Both the position numbers and the translations under genes were made by a program. This document shows positions 24,101-51,600 of a DNA stretch of 64,000 bases, one piece after another; the stretch's first letter is position 1; every line of letters starts with the position of its first letter. The stretch is taken from positions 1,612,001-1,676,000 of the forward strand of contig JAITYX010000033.1 in NCBI GenBank assembly GCA_021018815.1. The letters are read 5' to 3'. Below the pieces are notes generated by a model. That model searched no databases, was not told where the DNA came from, and saw only the letters and a program-made list of their open reading frames with translations. Source of the stretch: Talinum fruticosum. Lineage: Eukaryota; Streptophyta; Magnoliopsida; Caryophyllales; Talinaceae.

Positions 24101-27100
24101 ACTTATTCATGCGTGCAAATGCTTCTCATATTAGTAAAAGATAAAGTAGAGAACTCACTCCTTTTAGTATCCTGGAATATGATCCCACAGAATTATGAAA
24201 TGTATTGATAATGATAATTAAGGATCCCATGCTATACTGCACCAAATTTGGCAATTTGAAGGTGTTCTACCAATATTAAAATACATAAGTTGAGCAGAAT
24301 ATCTAACTGCAGAAAAGCCAAAACCCACAAATACAAACCTGGTTCAGTGTAACCAAGGCTTTTGGCAGTTTTGACAACTTGGCTAAAAGGTTTCCCATCT
24401 TCTACCTCACTCATGACATACCCCAATGTACCTATTAGAGCAGGAATCGAGTTAAAAGCAGCATTCCAGCTTAGATTCGACATGAGAACGAAATTTAAGC
24501 AAGAAGTGAAAAACTGTTGTTCAGCCAACAGAATACCACTCAAGCTGCCTACAATACGACAAATAGTATCCCCAGATGAAAGCAAGCGGTTAATGGATAC
24601 AATCACTGGAAGACCTGCACCAACCTATCAAGAAACCAGAAGCCAATAAGAAAAGTGAAAATTCACCGCCCTTTTATTCTAGAAGTCAAGAGCAAATACA
24701 ATTTACCATCCAATAAACTAATACCTAAAACCCAAATGGTTTCATTTTAATTCATCAAAACTAATTTTCCATGTTATAAAGCATCTTGATGAAACAAGCA
24801 GAAAGGAAAATGACGTTTCAGTAAGCCAAAGGAATAATATCATGGAGAAGAAACACATGGTCAAGAATTGTAATGGCCTGTAAAACGAACAATTAGCACC
24901 TGAACTATAAGTGAAACCACTGCCAAAACTGTACGAATTGAGAGCATATAAAGAATTTCCCCCTTGACTCTTGAGGTCAAAAGTTGTTTGACCATAGATA
25001 TATTAAGATTTATGTTGATATACAACACAAACCATTCCGAGAAGATTTCTTGTATGGAAAACTTTCATAATTGTATAATTTTGTGATTTAAGCTGATTTA
25101 TAATGATCAAAAATTATTGTCAAAGTGTCGTCATGAATACCATCAAGCGTCAAAGAAGACATTCTTTATACGATAGAGGGGGTATAAAATAGGCAAAGGT
25201 GACACTTAATGAAATATGTCAAAAGGATGAAAAATAACTAGTGATACAGACATTTTCATCTTTTCCATTTTCAGATAAAACCATGTGATGCATCACAGAA
25301 GAAAAATCTAAGTCAAGTGAACCACATTGCAAGGTAGAGAACGTAATTTAAAGAAAAACTATTAATGTCATAATGTCTAGTTAGAACAAGAAGGTGGATA
25401 GCACACTCATTCTATGGACTCCATCCTTCACAAATAAGAAAACCCAAAGGCAGAAGAAAGAAAACTTACAGTTGATTCATGTCGAAGACGGCGTGGGTGC
25501 AAGACCAGTTTATCGTAATCTTCCTGGTAATCAATAAGTTGCTCGTTAGAGTTTGTCAGCCACAGGTGTTCCAGGATTGAAAAATATTAAGAACAAGCGT
25601 CCATCGAGAAATTCTCTCGTTCTCATAGGGGAAAAGTTGAACGTTTAGATAACAGAATGCCACAAAGAAGTTGGCTCGTCACTGGAACTCTCAGCACCCA
25701 GTATTGCATTCTTATATTGTAAAGAACATGACTGCTAATAGACGAAAACACACAAAATTATGTGCCTAGCAGAAAAAAGACCAGATTAGCTTTGGCTATA
25801 GCAAAAATTTAAGAAAACCAATTAAGAAACTTAAAAGCAAAAGATGCATTAGTGAAGATTTATAAATCAAACAATGATGATGAATTTCTCAAAATACCAA
25901 CAGAAGAAGGATAATCACTCCAGAGAGGCATCATTACTAGATTACCAGCAAAAACTTTGAGAGGCACACAAATTGGAGCTAGTTACCATTGAAGATGTGA
26001 GAGGCTTCTTATTTGCCAAGACAATGCAGCCACCCAATTCAACCACCTTCTTTAATATCCCAATCGTGTCAGAACTAGCAGAGCAATCTACAACAGCTAC
26101 CCCTGTAGTTAACAGAGATTCTTGAGACCCAGCCCCAAAATACGAATTAGCTTCATGAGAGAAATTCCTTTTGGCCCCCTCCCCACCTTCTTCCAATTCC
26201 TCTTCCAAAAAGAAAAGGTAGGACCTTAGAAATAGGCACTAAGGTCATGTTATGGTGAGATATGGAAGTTCCTTTCAAACTAAGCCCATACAATTCAACC
26301 AATTTGAACTCGATATCCACTAAAAGTGTGAGAATTAAGAACATTTTGCAGAATTTCTAAAAATTTAAGTAGCAAAATCCATGAACACTAACTATATAGC
26401 CAGAATAGTGGCAAACCTGATGTTCTCACCAAATGCCCAGTAATTTCAGTAATTTTTCCAGCTATTGATTCAGCAGTGGACAGCGATAGGGATGCTCCTG
26501 AATCATTACAAAATTTTAGAAGAAACAAAAAAACAGTTTAATCTTTCACTTCTATTTCAATCATGCCATAACCATATAACAAAGAATCTTCGTTTGATTA
26601 TTGAAGCAATAAAAATGCAAACAGGTGAGCAAAAACTCCAAAATTCTTGGGACGCCCAGAAAAATTGATCATCAAACACAAGTCGTATTTCCCCTAATTT
26701 AACGAGAAAATCATTGAACATTACTCACCAAGAAAGGCGAAAGAGGAAAGAGAAGAACCGTTGGCTTTGAGGTGGCAAATTTCATGGAGGGAGTGATCAT
26801 CGAGCTCGGTGGTGAAAACATCAGACACAGAAAGCAACGATTTGCTGTCAGCAACGCCCACTACCCGCAATCTCACTCCCTGAAAATTAAAATTCGATAA
26901 TCTCAAGAACCCAATTGGATTAAGATAAAAATGTTCAAGGGCTTGCAAATTGAAAATGACGATTCTTCCTCAGAACAAAACAATGGAAAAGAAGAGCTGA
27001 AATGGAGGAAACGGGAAGTGGGTAGTACTTGATTGGCATGGATGGGTCTGCAAGAGACAATGTGTTGAAGAAGCTGTCGCCCAACGCCTCCGCAGCCCAT

Positions 27101-27123
27101 CAGTATCACCGGAATGCTCTTCA

Positions 27124-27124
<1 letters not shown>
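21107..27124 (-). CDS. Homoserine dehydrogenase, monofunctional
   Basis: The enzyme reduces aspartate semialdehyde to homoserine for Met, Thr and Ile synthesis. Twelve exons: 27124-27029, 26879-26729, 26497-26417, 26102-25987, 25523-25470, 24624-24537, 24431-24339, 23632-23592, 22963-22910, 22824-22662, 22231-22162, 21232-21107. They join with GT-AG junctions into 377 residues once one missing base in exon 10 (22763-22769) is allowed for. Visible motifs: the NAD(P) loop [14 protein letters not shown] at the N-terminus, the [10 protein letters not shown] strand, the ANKKPLTS segment, and the catalytic-domain signature [14 protein letters not shown] with conserved Asp and Lys. The C-terminus contains [20 protein letters not shown]. 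There is no aspartate kinase domain and no evident transit peptide, matching the short monofunctional plant type rather than the bifunctional AK-HSDH. The 5' end faces the FAR1-related gene about 1.3 kb away. Confidence 0.9.
21330..21513 (+). mobile_element. hAT-type MITE in homoserine dehydrogenase intron 11
   Basis: The left end CAGTGGCAGATCC and the reverse complement of the right end (CAGTGGCGGATCC) match at 12 of 13 positions. The 184-bp element is flanked by a perfect 8-bp duplication, TGCCAAGT, at 21322-21329 and 21514-21521. TIR type, 8-bp target duplication and short length are diagnostic of a non-autonomous hAT element. Confidence 0.88.

Positions 27125-27148
<24 letters not shown>
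27124..27148 (+). repeat. CT/GA microsatellite at the homoserine dehydrogenase start codon
   Basis: A (CT)n run on the plus strand, read as (GA)n in the homoserine dehydrogenase transcript, abuts the start codon directly. It is probably part of the 5' leader; any regulatory role is inference. Confidence 0.75.
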
Positions 27149-27154
<6 letters not shown>

Positions 27155-28400
27155 GCTGGGTTGCTACTTGCTGATTTGATTTTGCAAATGGAGTTTCGGG
27201 TTCAGGTAATGGGAGGCACAATGTTTTTTATACTCATGCCTAATTTTTTTATTTTTTTTTTGGAGAAATTTTATGTAAATTCACCATTGGCAAATTTAAT
27301 CCAACTGATTATTCGAACTTCTTGATTTTAAAAAGAGTGGGTATTGGGTATGATTATAATTTTTACTTTTGTTGCTTGAATTTAGTTTTGATATAAAATA
27401 AGTTTGTTCACTAGGAAAAAAATAAATATCGGATATTATATCTTGTTAGATTTTTAAATATTTTTCAATATGTTTGAGGTAAATTTCAAGCGTATGACTT
27501 TTACAAGCTATATTAATGTATGTATACATAATTATTAGATAATTGAATTTTGATTTTTTAATAACAATGGAAAATTTTATCATACTCAAAGCATTAATAG
27601 GTAATTTATTAACTTTTAATTTTAACTAGTATTTTTTTAATGATATAAATTTTCACTTTTTATTTCTTTTTTAATTTTAGAGATTTCACTATAACTTTAT
27701 ATTTGAGGAAAATCATCACTAATAAATGATATTTGAATTCAAAGTACATTTTTTTATAAAAATAAAAAATAGTCAATATATTGCAAAAATAATTAAATGA
27801 ATCAAATAAGTAAAACTTGAGGTAAATAATTATAAACATTTATTTATACTCGATGTTATTTCCAATATTATAAATGATTAGTTCCATTATTTCCATTCCA
27901 TATATGAACTCTCATATCGTCAAAATGTGACATAGTTACAATATAACACACGTAACATTAATTTAGTTTTATGGTGATACACCAATTTTAAAAAATAATT
28001 ACCTAAAAAATAAACTAACATGACATTAAAATCACTTCTCATTGCAAACACTATGATTTAAATCTTATGACAGGTAGGTTTTACTTGAAATTTCGAAGTA
28101 ACCGACAATATGCATTAGCTCAATAATCTAATTATAATAAGATCAAAAGACGTGAAATCGCCACCCTAAAAAAAATTTTTGCATAAGTCACTCCTCAAGA
28201 CAGAAGTTGATGCCACTGACTTGCTTCGCAAAAAATTTATTTACTTATTTATTTGGATAGAAGGATAGAAATTATTAGAAAAAGGAAAAAGAAAAAAATG
28301 TAGTTTATATTATTATAGCCTGCTCTAAAGGGCCCATGTTTTTCCGACTAGCTCAATCATCACAACCCATAGATGACCGAGCTTCACTCTCCATCCACCG
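27149..28400. other. AT-rich spacer between divergent genes
   Basis: Holds the promoters of the homoserine dehydrogenase (minus) and FAR1-related (plus) genes. It is AT-rich with no exon, RNA gene or transposon end that I can support. Confidence 0.5.
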
Positions 28401-30109
28401 TCTGATTTAAATCAACGGCTCTCGTTTGCCATCTCCTTTCTCCATTTGTAATCTATGCATCACCCACTACTATCTCTTTCCCCCTCTCTTTCTCCTCCGT
28501 CTCTGCGAATCGCTCCGGCGAAGAATCGGAAACCCTAATTTCCGAGCATGCTGTTCATTCAAGATCGTCGCTTTACGGTTTGGCGCTGAATCGGTCGGGT
28601 TGAAGCTATAGAATCGAATCAAATCAGCGGTTACTTTCTCTCCCTCTTCCTGTCTCCTGAGTGAGGTACCACTTCTTTCTCTCCAAGTGTCTTTTGCTAG
28701 GTTAAATTTTTGAGATTTTTAATTGTTTATTAGAAACTGCGAATTCGTGGGAGAATTGGTTCCTAGTTGCTCTCTTTTGAAAACCCTTTCTTCTTCCTCT
28801 GAGCTTCACTCTCTACCCACTTTGGTTTTAGGGAAGAGAGTGGAGGGAGGGCAGAACAAAGTGGGCAGTTTTAAATGCAATGGTTGTACGAGAAAAGTTT
28901 GATACTTTGGCTTGGATTATGTGGGACCCAATGTGTTTTGTGTTTTTTTCTTTCTGTTTTTTTTCTGAGTTCATTTTTGGAAGGGGGTGGTCTTGACAAA
29001 TTTGGCATGAATGAGTGAGTGAGTTATAGCTCATTGAATATGGGCATTGGTTCATTCTTCAAATATCCAAAGTTTTTCTTTTGGGTAATTCTTTTTCCTT
29101 TTTCTGGTTTTGCTTTCTCATTGGGGGGTGGGGGAAATGAATGTTAGGAATTGTTGGAAATCTGCATGCAATGCAGGAGAAAATGAGCTATGTGGATTGT
29201 GAATTGAGTTAGAAGATATATGCAAGAAGCTCCTCTTCCTGTAGGTTGTTAAGATTATGGTTTTCCTCTTGTTCAAGCCCTCTTCTTTGAAAGGAGAACC
29301 AAGTGCAGGGAGAATTAGAGTTTTTGGTTGGTACTACGGAAACTAGCCTGTTGAGTTAGCCTGAATATGCTGAGCTGCTTCCTTTTTCAGTGAAAATCTG
29401 TTTAAAACTAGTGTTGTAGGAGATAATATATACTTTTCTACTTTCCCTTGACGATGCATGCCAGGGGATGGCATTCAATCTCTGAAGCAAAGCCATACCT
29501 AATAGAACTATGTACAACCTTCATTCAATATGTATCGAAAACGTCTGGGTAAAAAAAAAAAAAAAAAAGAAAGGGTTTTTTTTATGTTCTTTCTAAATCT
29601 TAGTCATTGAACTCTATAGAGGTTCCATGCTTCTTTTGATTTTTTTGGGATTGTTCTGATAGTATTGCAGTCCCAAGGTTGTAGATCATGGGAACAACTT
29701 CTTACAAGACCAGAGCCAAGCGATGATAGTATAGTCCCACTAGGATGAGTGTCTGGTGCAAATTGCTCCCCCCCAAACACCCAACTAAGATGAAAAAGTT
29801 CAAGAAAACCATCATGTTCACGTCCAGGAAAATATCTGAATCTGCATCTGATTGAGTCAATTTGTAGTAACCAAAATCTTACCTGAATCCAGCACTGTGA
29901 GAAAAGCAAATTCCTTTTTCTGTCTTTTGTCCCTTGCAGTTGTGTGCTGACTGTGCACTTTCTAGGTTTTTCGTTGGATGGAAGTGGTGTGGATTGCTTT
30001 GTAAAAGATAACAATAGTTTTTTTTTTTTTTTGGTATTTTAGCAGGCACTCAAGTTTTGAGCTATAAGATGCATCCACATTGAAGTTACTGATGTAGAAG
30101 AAGGTAAAC
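28401..30109 (+). other. 5' leader and leader intron of the FAR1-related gene (inferred)
   Basis: A CT-rich leader with a telo-box-like AAACCCTAA at 28530-28538 precedes a good donor (GTGAG before GTACC, intron from 28666). A poly-T tract followed by AGCAG ends the inferred intron at 30045, placing a short leader exon before the ATG at 30110. The interval otherwise holds no supported coding sequence. Exact transcription start and splice choice need RNA data. Confidence 0.5.
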
Positions 30110-32404
30110 ATGAGGATTCGTGCCTCAACAGATAATGGGGATGCTGAAGCTAGTGAAGGTGGAGAGGTGACCCCAACGGATGTTTCTGTGGTTCAGGATG
30201 AGAATGGAATTCTGGAGCCTGAAGTGGGTATGGAATTTGAGTCTGAAGATGCTGCGAGAACTTTCTATGACGAATATGCTAGACACGTGGGTTTCAGTAT
30301 TAAAACCTGTGAAACTGGTCGTTTTAGACCTGATAGTGCTGTATCTTCTAGGCAGCTTGTATGTTCAAAAGAGGGCTCAAAAGGAGGCCTTCCGACATGT
30401 GTGAAGCCATGCTTAAGATTGAGTTAAAAGGCAACAAATGGGCAGTGACAAAGTTTGTGAAGGAGCATAACCATGCCTTAGAGAGCCCTAATAAGGAGAA
30501 TAACATTCAGCCACATAGGCATTTTGCTGGTGCCATAAAGAATGTTGCCCAAACTTACCGAGCAGCAGTTGTGGTGCCTAGTGGTGTTATGTATGTATCT
30601 ATGGATGGAAATAATGGAAGTCATACATCTGCTGAAGCAAAGGGTGGAGCTAGGAGTGTGTCTCCTGCAGAATCACAACGCCAGCACAAAAGCACCAACT
30701 TTGCGAACTATACTGTTAGGCCTGCTATGCAAAGGAGGACATTAGGCAAAGATGCTCAAAATTTGCTGGACTACTTTAAAAAATGCAAGCAGAGAACCCT
30801 GGTTTCTTCTATGCTGTACAACTTGATGAAGAAAACCGAATGGCTAATGCATTTTGGGCAGATACAAGGTCAAGGACAGCTTATAGTCATTTTGGTGATG
30901 TGGTTACTCTAGACACCTCATACAGAACGAATCAGTATAAAGTTCCATTTGCTCCCTTCACCGGAGTGAACCATCACGGTCAAACTATATTGTTTGGCTG
31001 CGCATTACTTCTAGATGATTCTGAGGCCTCCTTCGTCTGGTTGTTGAAGACTTTTCTCACTGCTATGAGCGACTGTCCTCCAGTTTCTATTGTAACTTGT
31101 CAAGACAGAGCCATACAGGCTGCAGTCAGTCAGGTTTTACAGAAAGCCCGGCATTGTATTAGCAAGTGGCATGTCCTGAGAGAAGGTCAAGAAAGGCTGG
31201 TTCATGTTTGTCGTGCATATCCTAATTTTCAAGTGGAACTGTACAATTGTATCAATTTGACGGAAACAATAGAGGAGTTTGAATCGTCCTGGGATACTAT
31301 TATTGAAAAGTATGATCTAAGGAGGAATGATTGGCTTCAATCGCTGTATAATGATAGAAGACGATGGGCACCAGTATACTTTCGTGACTCATTCTTTGCT
31401 GCTGTATCTCCCAACCAAGGAGTCGACTCTTCCTTTTTTGATGGTTTCATCAACCAACAGACTACGCTGCCAATGTTCTTCAGACAGTATGAAAGAGCTA
31501 TGGAGTACTGGTTTGAAAAAGAAATAGAAGCAGATTTTGACACGATCTGCAACAGACCTGTTCTAAGGACACCATCGCCTATGGAGAAGCAAGCCGCAAA
31601 TCTTTACACAAGGAAAATATTTGCTAAGTTTCAGGAAGAGTTAGTAGAGACATTCGTTTATACAGCTAATAGGATTGATGGTGATGGTGCTATTAGTACT
31701 TATAGGGTTGCAAAATTTGAAGATGATCACAAGGCATATACGGTGATGCTAAATGTCACTGATATGAAGGCAAACTGTAGCTGCCTGATGTTTGAGTATT
31801 CAGGCATTCTGTGCAGACACATTTTGACAGTATTCACAGTTACCAATGTGCTTACTTTACCTTCACATTACATATTGAAGCGTTGGACAAGGAATGCCAA
31901 GAGTATTGCTGCATCAGATGAACATGGTGCAGACCATGCCCCAGAATCAATGGCTTTGAGGTATAATTATCTTTGCCGAGAAGGCATTAGGTATGCAGAG
32001 GAGGGGGCAATATCTTCAGAAACCTATAATCTAGCACTAAATGCTTTAAGAGAAGGAAGGAAGAAGATTGCTGTTGCCAAGAAAGGCGTTGCTAAGGTTG
32101 CATCTCAGCCCCCTCAAGGAGCTGCTACCAGTTGTGATGATAAGAAGACCTGTACTGCTGATACTCCTTTATTGTGGCCCCAGCAAGATGAAGTTACCCG
32201 ACGCTTCAACCTTAATGACTCTGCTTTGCATCCTCAGCCTGCAGGTGATTTTAATCTTCTACGCATGGCTCCCATATCACTTCAACGTGATGATGGCCCT
32301 TCTGATAACATGGTATGCAAGGGACTCTCTTTTTTGGATAAATAATCAAGAATATTTTAAGAGAACACCAAGGGGGTGTCACCATGTAGAAAAAGGGCAA
32401 TCGA

Positions 32405-32465
<61 letters not shown>

Positions 32466-32485
32466 ACACACACAACACACATACA

Positions 32486-32534
<49 letters not shown>

Positions 32535-35500
32535 CTCTGCTTCCTGTGCATTGAATTGTGTAACTTCATTGACTAAGTTTGTTTACTACTATCATGACTA
32601 GGCTGCCCTTCCGTGTCTAAAGTCAATGACGTGGGTCATGGAGAACAAAAATTCAACACCAGCAAATAGAGTGGCTGTAATTAATCTAAAGGTTTGCCCG
32701 TTTCAGCTGCAGTTCTCTTAGTTCTGTTTTACCTGCCTCACAGCTAACCTGGTATCTTTCATCGTTTGAACCAGAAATTCTTTCCATTTATAGTTCAGTA
32801 TCATGCTTTGCTTTCTCTCTCTATGACTATAATTTTAGCTTATCTTGTTGAACGTGAGATTGACCAATTTACTACAGTTTGCAGTTGCATTCCATTCTGT
32901 CTTTTCAAGTTTGACACCTATTTTGATTAGATAATTATGCCATTGGCTCTGGTAATTTATGTTCTAAAGGCAGGATTTTGACATGCAATTATGAAGTATA
33001 AATGTAGCATGATGGTTAGGTATGCACGCGGAGGGGGTGTATCTCTATCCTACTTAAACAATGATGCTAGAAATGGTAATTGCACTCTGGTGTTAGTTAC
33101 TAATTTGTTTAAGTATCTAAATTTCCTACCAAGCTGGGCTGGCTATGCTTTTAATTTGTTATTGTGGGGTTTGTTGTGTTGAAAAGTGCTTTGAGGTGGG
33201 AACTTCGTTTGTGTCCAATCAACTGTAGCCTAGAGACGTTTAGTGTGATGTTGTGGCTGATTGTAGTTCAACATGTTGGTCAAAGCACAAAAATGCTGCT
33301 TCAACACTCAAACGCCGAATGCCTTAGTTTCCATCTTGGACGGGAGGGGGGAGGACTTAGGAGGAGTCTGATGAGGAGAAAAATAGTTCATATTTGGCTC
33401 CTCAGGAGGTGGGCCGAGACAAATCTACCTGCTGCGGTTTGTGTGAGATTAAGCTCATGGGATTACCATGTATAGAATTAAGAGATGGCCTGGAAGTACT
33501 TCTTTTCTAAGTAGCCTGATTACCAGGGGAAGGAAGCTACTGCATCCTAACTTGCCTATAGATCAGCCGGTGAATTGGTTTCTTACTGTTCATTTTTCCT
33601 GCAAGAAGTTCTACTACTAGATGTGTTCAGCTCTTGAAAGCTGATTTCCTTTGCTATTGATTGGTTTTATGGCAATGAAACAGACTTTTTGGGTCTATAT
33701 GGTAATTCCTGAATCCTTACTGCTTTCACTATTTGCGTTTCTTTTTGTAATTTTCCTCATCTTGAGTTATTGTTGTTAACCTTTTGGGTTGTACTAGTAA
33801 TTTTTCAATATCCCCCTACCAAACAAAAAACAAGAGAGAATGTGTGTCTTGGCATTAAATTTCATGGTGGTGTTGAAGACAATAAAGACTCAAACAGAGC
33901 AAGCATGTCAAACTTTGAGATTTATTAAATTCAGTAACGAATCCATTTCATTTTGAGAGTCTCTTTAGTTTGGTCCGTGCTTACTGGATTACATCCGTAT
34001 CTCCCTTACCCTTCTATGTTGCATTTGCATATACAGTTGCAAGATTACAGCAAAAGCCCAACGGTTGAGTCTGAAGTTAAGTTTCAGCTCACAAGGATTA
34101 CCCTGGAACCTATGCTTAGATCTATGGCATACATTAGCGAGCAGCTGTCAGCTCCTGTCAATAGGGTTGCTGTTATTAATTTGAAGGTAATTTTTCTGCT
34201 TACTCATTTGTTTAAGAGTTGTTTATTGATGTAACTAAACCGTTGGATATTGTTATTAGTTCCTAGTCATGTATCCACTATTTGAAAGTCCTTAACGCCT
34301 ATGTAATATTTTTCAATTGTGATTGCTGTAATCCTTTGAGGTTGATCTAATGTAAGGGCTACGGTTTCAAATTTGAAGGGCCACTCCCAGGGACACTACC
34401 CCTGGTGTTTACTTTATCCACATGAGACAGGGAACGACATGGACTCAAGGTGATTTAGACTCTTCTGCAAGGGGCCTAATCCAAGAGGCAAGAGCCACCG
34501 CATGCACAGGCACTCTCAGAGAAGAGGAGAGGAGAGAGATCAATAATTGCAATGTTGCTTAAAGTAAAATTGCTAAGCTTTAGTATTCTGACTGCTAACC
34601 TTACAAGAGGCAATTCCTAAAAATCAAGAGGTACTTGCCTCAATAGTTGTCCACCAACACACCCTTATGGATGTATCCTTGGTCTCTTGGGTTCAAATCA
34701 AAGGACATGTCCCTTTGTTCGGGAACTTGTAGGAAGCCAACATGTCTATCAGGGGTAGGGCCCTAATTAGTAATTACCTTGCAACTTAAGCCTCCGTACC
34801 CCACGATTAGCCTATTGGTCCATCCCTGCCTAGATTGGTTCAATGGGTGGGCAACTACCAATAAAGGGGGTGGGGGAAGGCAGCACCCTAGATTATTGGA
34901 TGGGTCTGTTTTTGTGATGAGTGCTCTGCAAACGTAGTTGGGACAGAACATTGTATCCGATTTGATTAAGTTGGCTTGTCGTTGCTTTCCTTTGGTTGCA
35001 TGTTTGTATGAAATACCTGTCTATTTGTTCCATCGAAATGTAGTGAACTATAGTTTCCATGTTGCAATGTGACTCTGATCAAGTGCTTTTTTGTTATTCT
35101 CTGACAATTTCAGCTCCAAGATACTGAGACCATTTCTGGAGAATCAGAGGTTAAGTTCCAGGTCTCCAGGGATACGTTAGGTGCAATGTTGAGATCGATG
35201 GCTTACATCCGTGAGCAGCTGTCACTTGTGGTAAGAGTTTGTGATCTCTTCCATCATCTGTTTTGCATGTTTCTGACATTTTACTTCTTTTAGAGTTTCC
35301 CTGACTTGCAAGATGGGGATGAGTTGGATGACTCTCTCTCTTTCTCAAATATGCTTACTCCCTTTTCTTCTTTTTCTCTTATATTTTTTATGGTGGGTTG
35401 AGGCTCCTTAAACCCGTGAAAGCGGGACGCACACAAGGAGTTGTTTTGTGGGACAAAGGGTGAGGGCAGTGGAGGCAAAGAGGGAAGAGCGAGGAATACA

Positions 35501-35663
35501 AAAGCTTTATTGATAATGTCCATCACGTCATGAAACTGCGCTGGCAATTTTCTGATTGTGTGATCATACCTGACGTGGCATTACTGCTTGCTAATTCCCA
35601 AATTGTTTGGCCTCGTAGGTGGATCAACAGCCAGAACCACCATCGAAAAAGCTGAGGAAGTGA
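30110..35663 (+). CDS. FAR1/FHY3-family protein (FAR1-RELATED SEQUENCE)
   Basis: Coding exons 30110-32312, 32602-32691, 34037-34186, 35114-35230 and 35619-35663 give 868 residues after allowing two one-base deletions in A runs (30379-30382 and 30778-30783). FRS proteins are domesticated Mutator transposase relatives acting as nuclear transcription regulators, FAR1 and FHY3 in phytochrome A signalling. Order of domains: FAR1 DNA-binding domain (about 48-135, starting [20 protein letters not shown] and ending [10 protein letters not shown]), MULE transposase-like domain (from about 259, [19 protein letters not shown]), and SWIM zinc finger near 555 ([15 protein letters not shown]). The basic end reads PPSKKLRK. 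In the MULE domain the usual T-D-Q-D word is T-C-Q-D. The last three exons repeat an [13 protein letters not shown] / LRSMAYI-x-EQLS module. It is closest in feel to FRS5-type proteins, but I will not give a number. Confidence 0.88.
32410..32531. repeat. Two AT microsatellites in a FAR1-related intron
   Basis: Two long (AT)n runs separated by a short CA-rich stretch (ACACACACAACACACATACA) sit in the intron between coding exons 1 and 2. They begin about 100 bases past the 5' splice site. Each run is self-complementary. Confidence 0.9.
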
Positions 35664-37211
35664 CAGAAGCTTCTGAAAGTTTTGTAACTTCTACTGTAGG
35701 ACTAGTGTGTGAGGTAGTCTATAGATGTGATTTCTTAGTTCATTTAGTCTCTTCTTTTTCTTTCCTTTAGATCACAGGGTTTGCCAAATTCCTTTTTTTT
35801 TTTTTTTGGGGGGGTGTTGGTTTGAGAGTAAGTCTTGCTTTTTGTGTACCTTGATAATCCAACAGGCCTTCTTCCACCTCCTTTTTGGCCCTCCTGGGTT
35901 GAGCAAGTTCTGTACATGTCTTATGTGCATATGGTCAATTTATTTGATGTTGTGCAAATACTCCTCTGTCCCTTCCCTCGAACCCCGAAATGTCAAAGCA
36001 TTTTTCCCTTTAGAATAACTCATAATCATTCGTGATATGGGATTCCAGATAGAAAGTAGGCCACTCAAGTTACTACATCCCAAAACAGAGTCACTAAAGG
36101 AAACAACCACCAAACTCAGTAATTTGCTGAACATGAGCTTTGTAGATAGTCACCCTTGTGATCTACATTATGGGATCAACCAATTTAAAGTGTGGATATC
36201 ACTCATAAGCTACTTAGACATTGTTCTCTTTATTATATTTTTCTCATAATGAGTTCAGTTCAATTTAATTTCACAAAAATACATTGAGAATTTAACATAA
36301 ATAAGTTCATTAGGAAAAAAAGTTCAATTGCATTGAAATCAATATAAATAAATTCAGTTCAGATAATATGTAAATACTTCGTCTTGCAGGGCCATTTGAA
36401 TCCTGTCTGAAAAACTTATCAAATTTTGGAAATCTCAAAAATAAGGGAACATTGTTCATTACTATATAGTTTCAAACAAAAAGTCATGTTAGTACTCAAT
36501 AAAGAAACTTAGACAATTTTTTCGGATACTCAAAGGAGCATTATTTATTATTCTATAGTTTCAAATGAAGTCATTTTATTACTCAATGGAGAAACTTCAA
36601 CAATTTTTTCGGGTATTCAAAATAAAAAATTGTCAAACTTTTGTAAGGACAAAGGCAGTATGACTTGACGGTACAAATAGATTGTGGTCTGGCTAAATTT
36701 TTGGATGATATGTAGCAATCCATGACAATCTGATATATAGCTCTTGTTTGCTTCAGAATTGACCTACAATTATACAAAAAGTTAAAATCAACCAAAAACA
36801 AGGAGAAGCATCAATTACCAAATAAATATCAACAAGACAACAATGTTTCTCTGTATTCAACCTAATAAACCAAGATTCTTTATCGGTAACTGAATTAGAT
36901 AGGTGAAAGAAGATTCCAAGAAAAAACAGCCTTCAAAATTTCTAGTATTGTCGTCAGACATTTACACTCAATCATCAATTGATGTTGTAAGGTCCAGAGA
37001 TTTTCCTCCAACATTGCATAAAGATCCGGACTATCGTCCTTGTAATTGTAGAGGAACATGTCATGGCATGTGCCAAGAGAAAAAGCTTCCGATTCCATCC
37101 AAAGCAACCTTCACATGATGCACCAAATTGACGCAGGTCAACAGTGGTCTGAATGATTCTTAGACCCGGAATTTGTGAATAACACGGATTTCAAGCTCGA
37201 TGAAGCTGCTC
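35664..37211. other. Spacer between convergent FAR1-related and SERRATE genes
   Basis: Contains the two 3' untranslated regions and AT-rich sequence. A short imperfect tandem duplication is visible: ACTCAATAAAGAAACTTAGA at about 36495 recurs as a similar word at about 36580, each followed by CAATTTTTTCGG. No coding exon was recognised. Confidence 0.5.
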
Positions 37212-51600
<14,389 letters not shown>

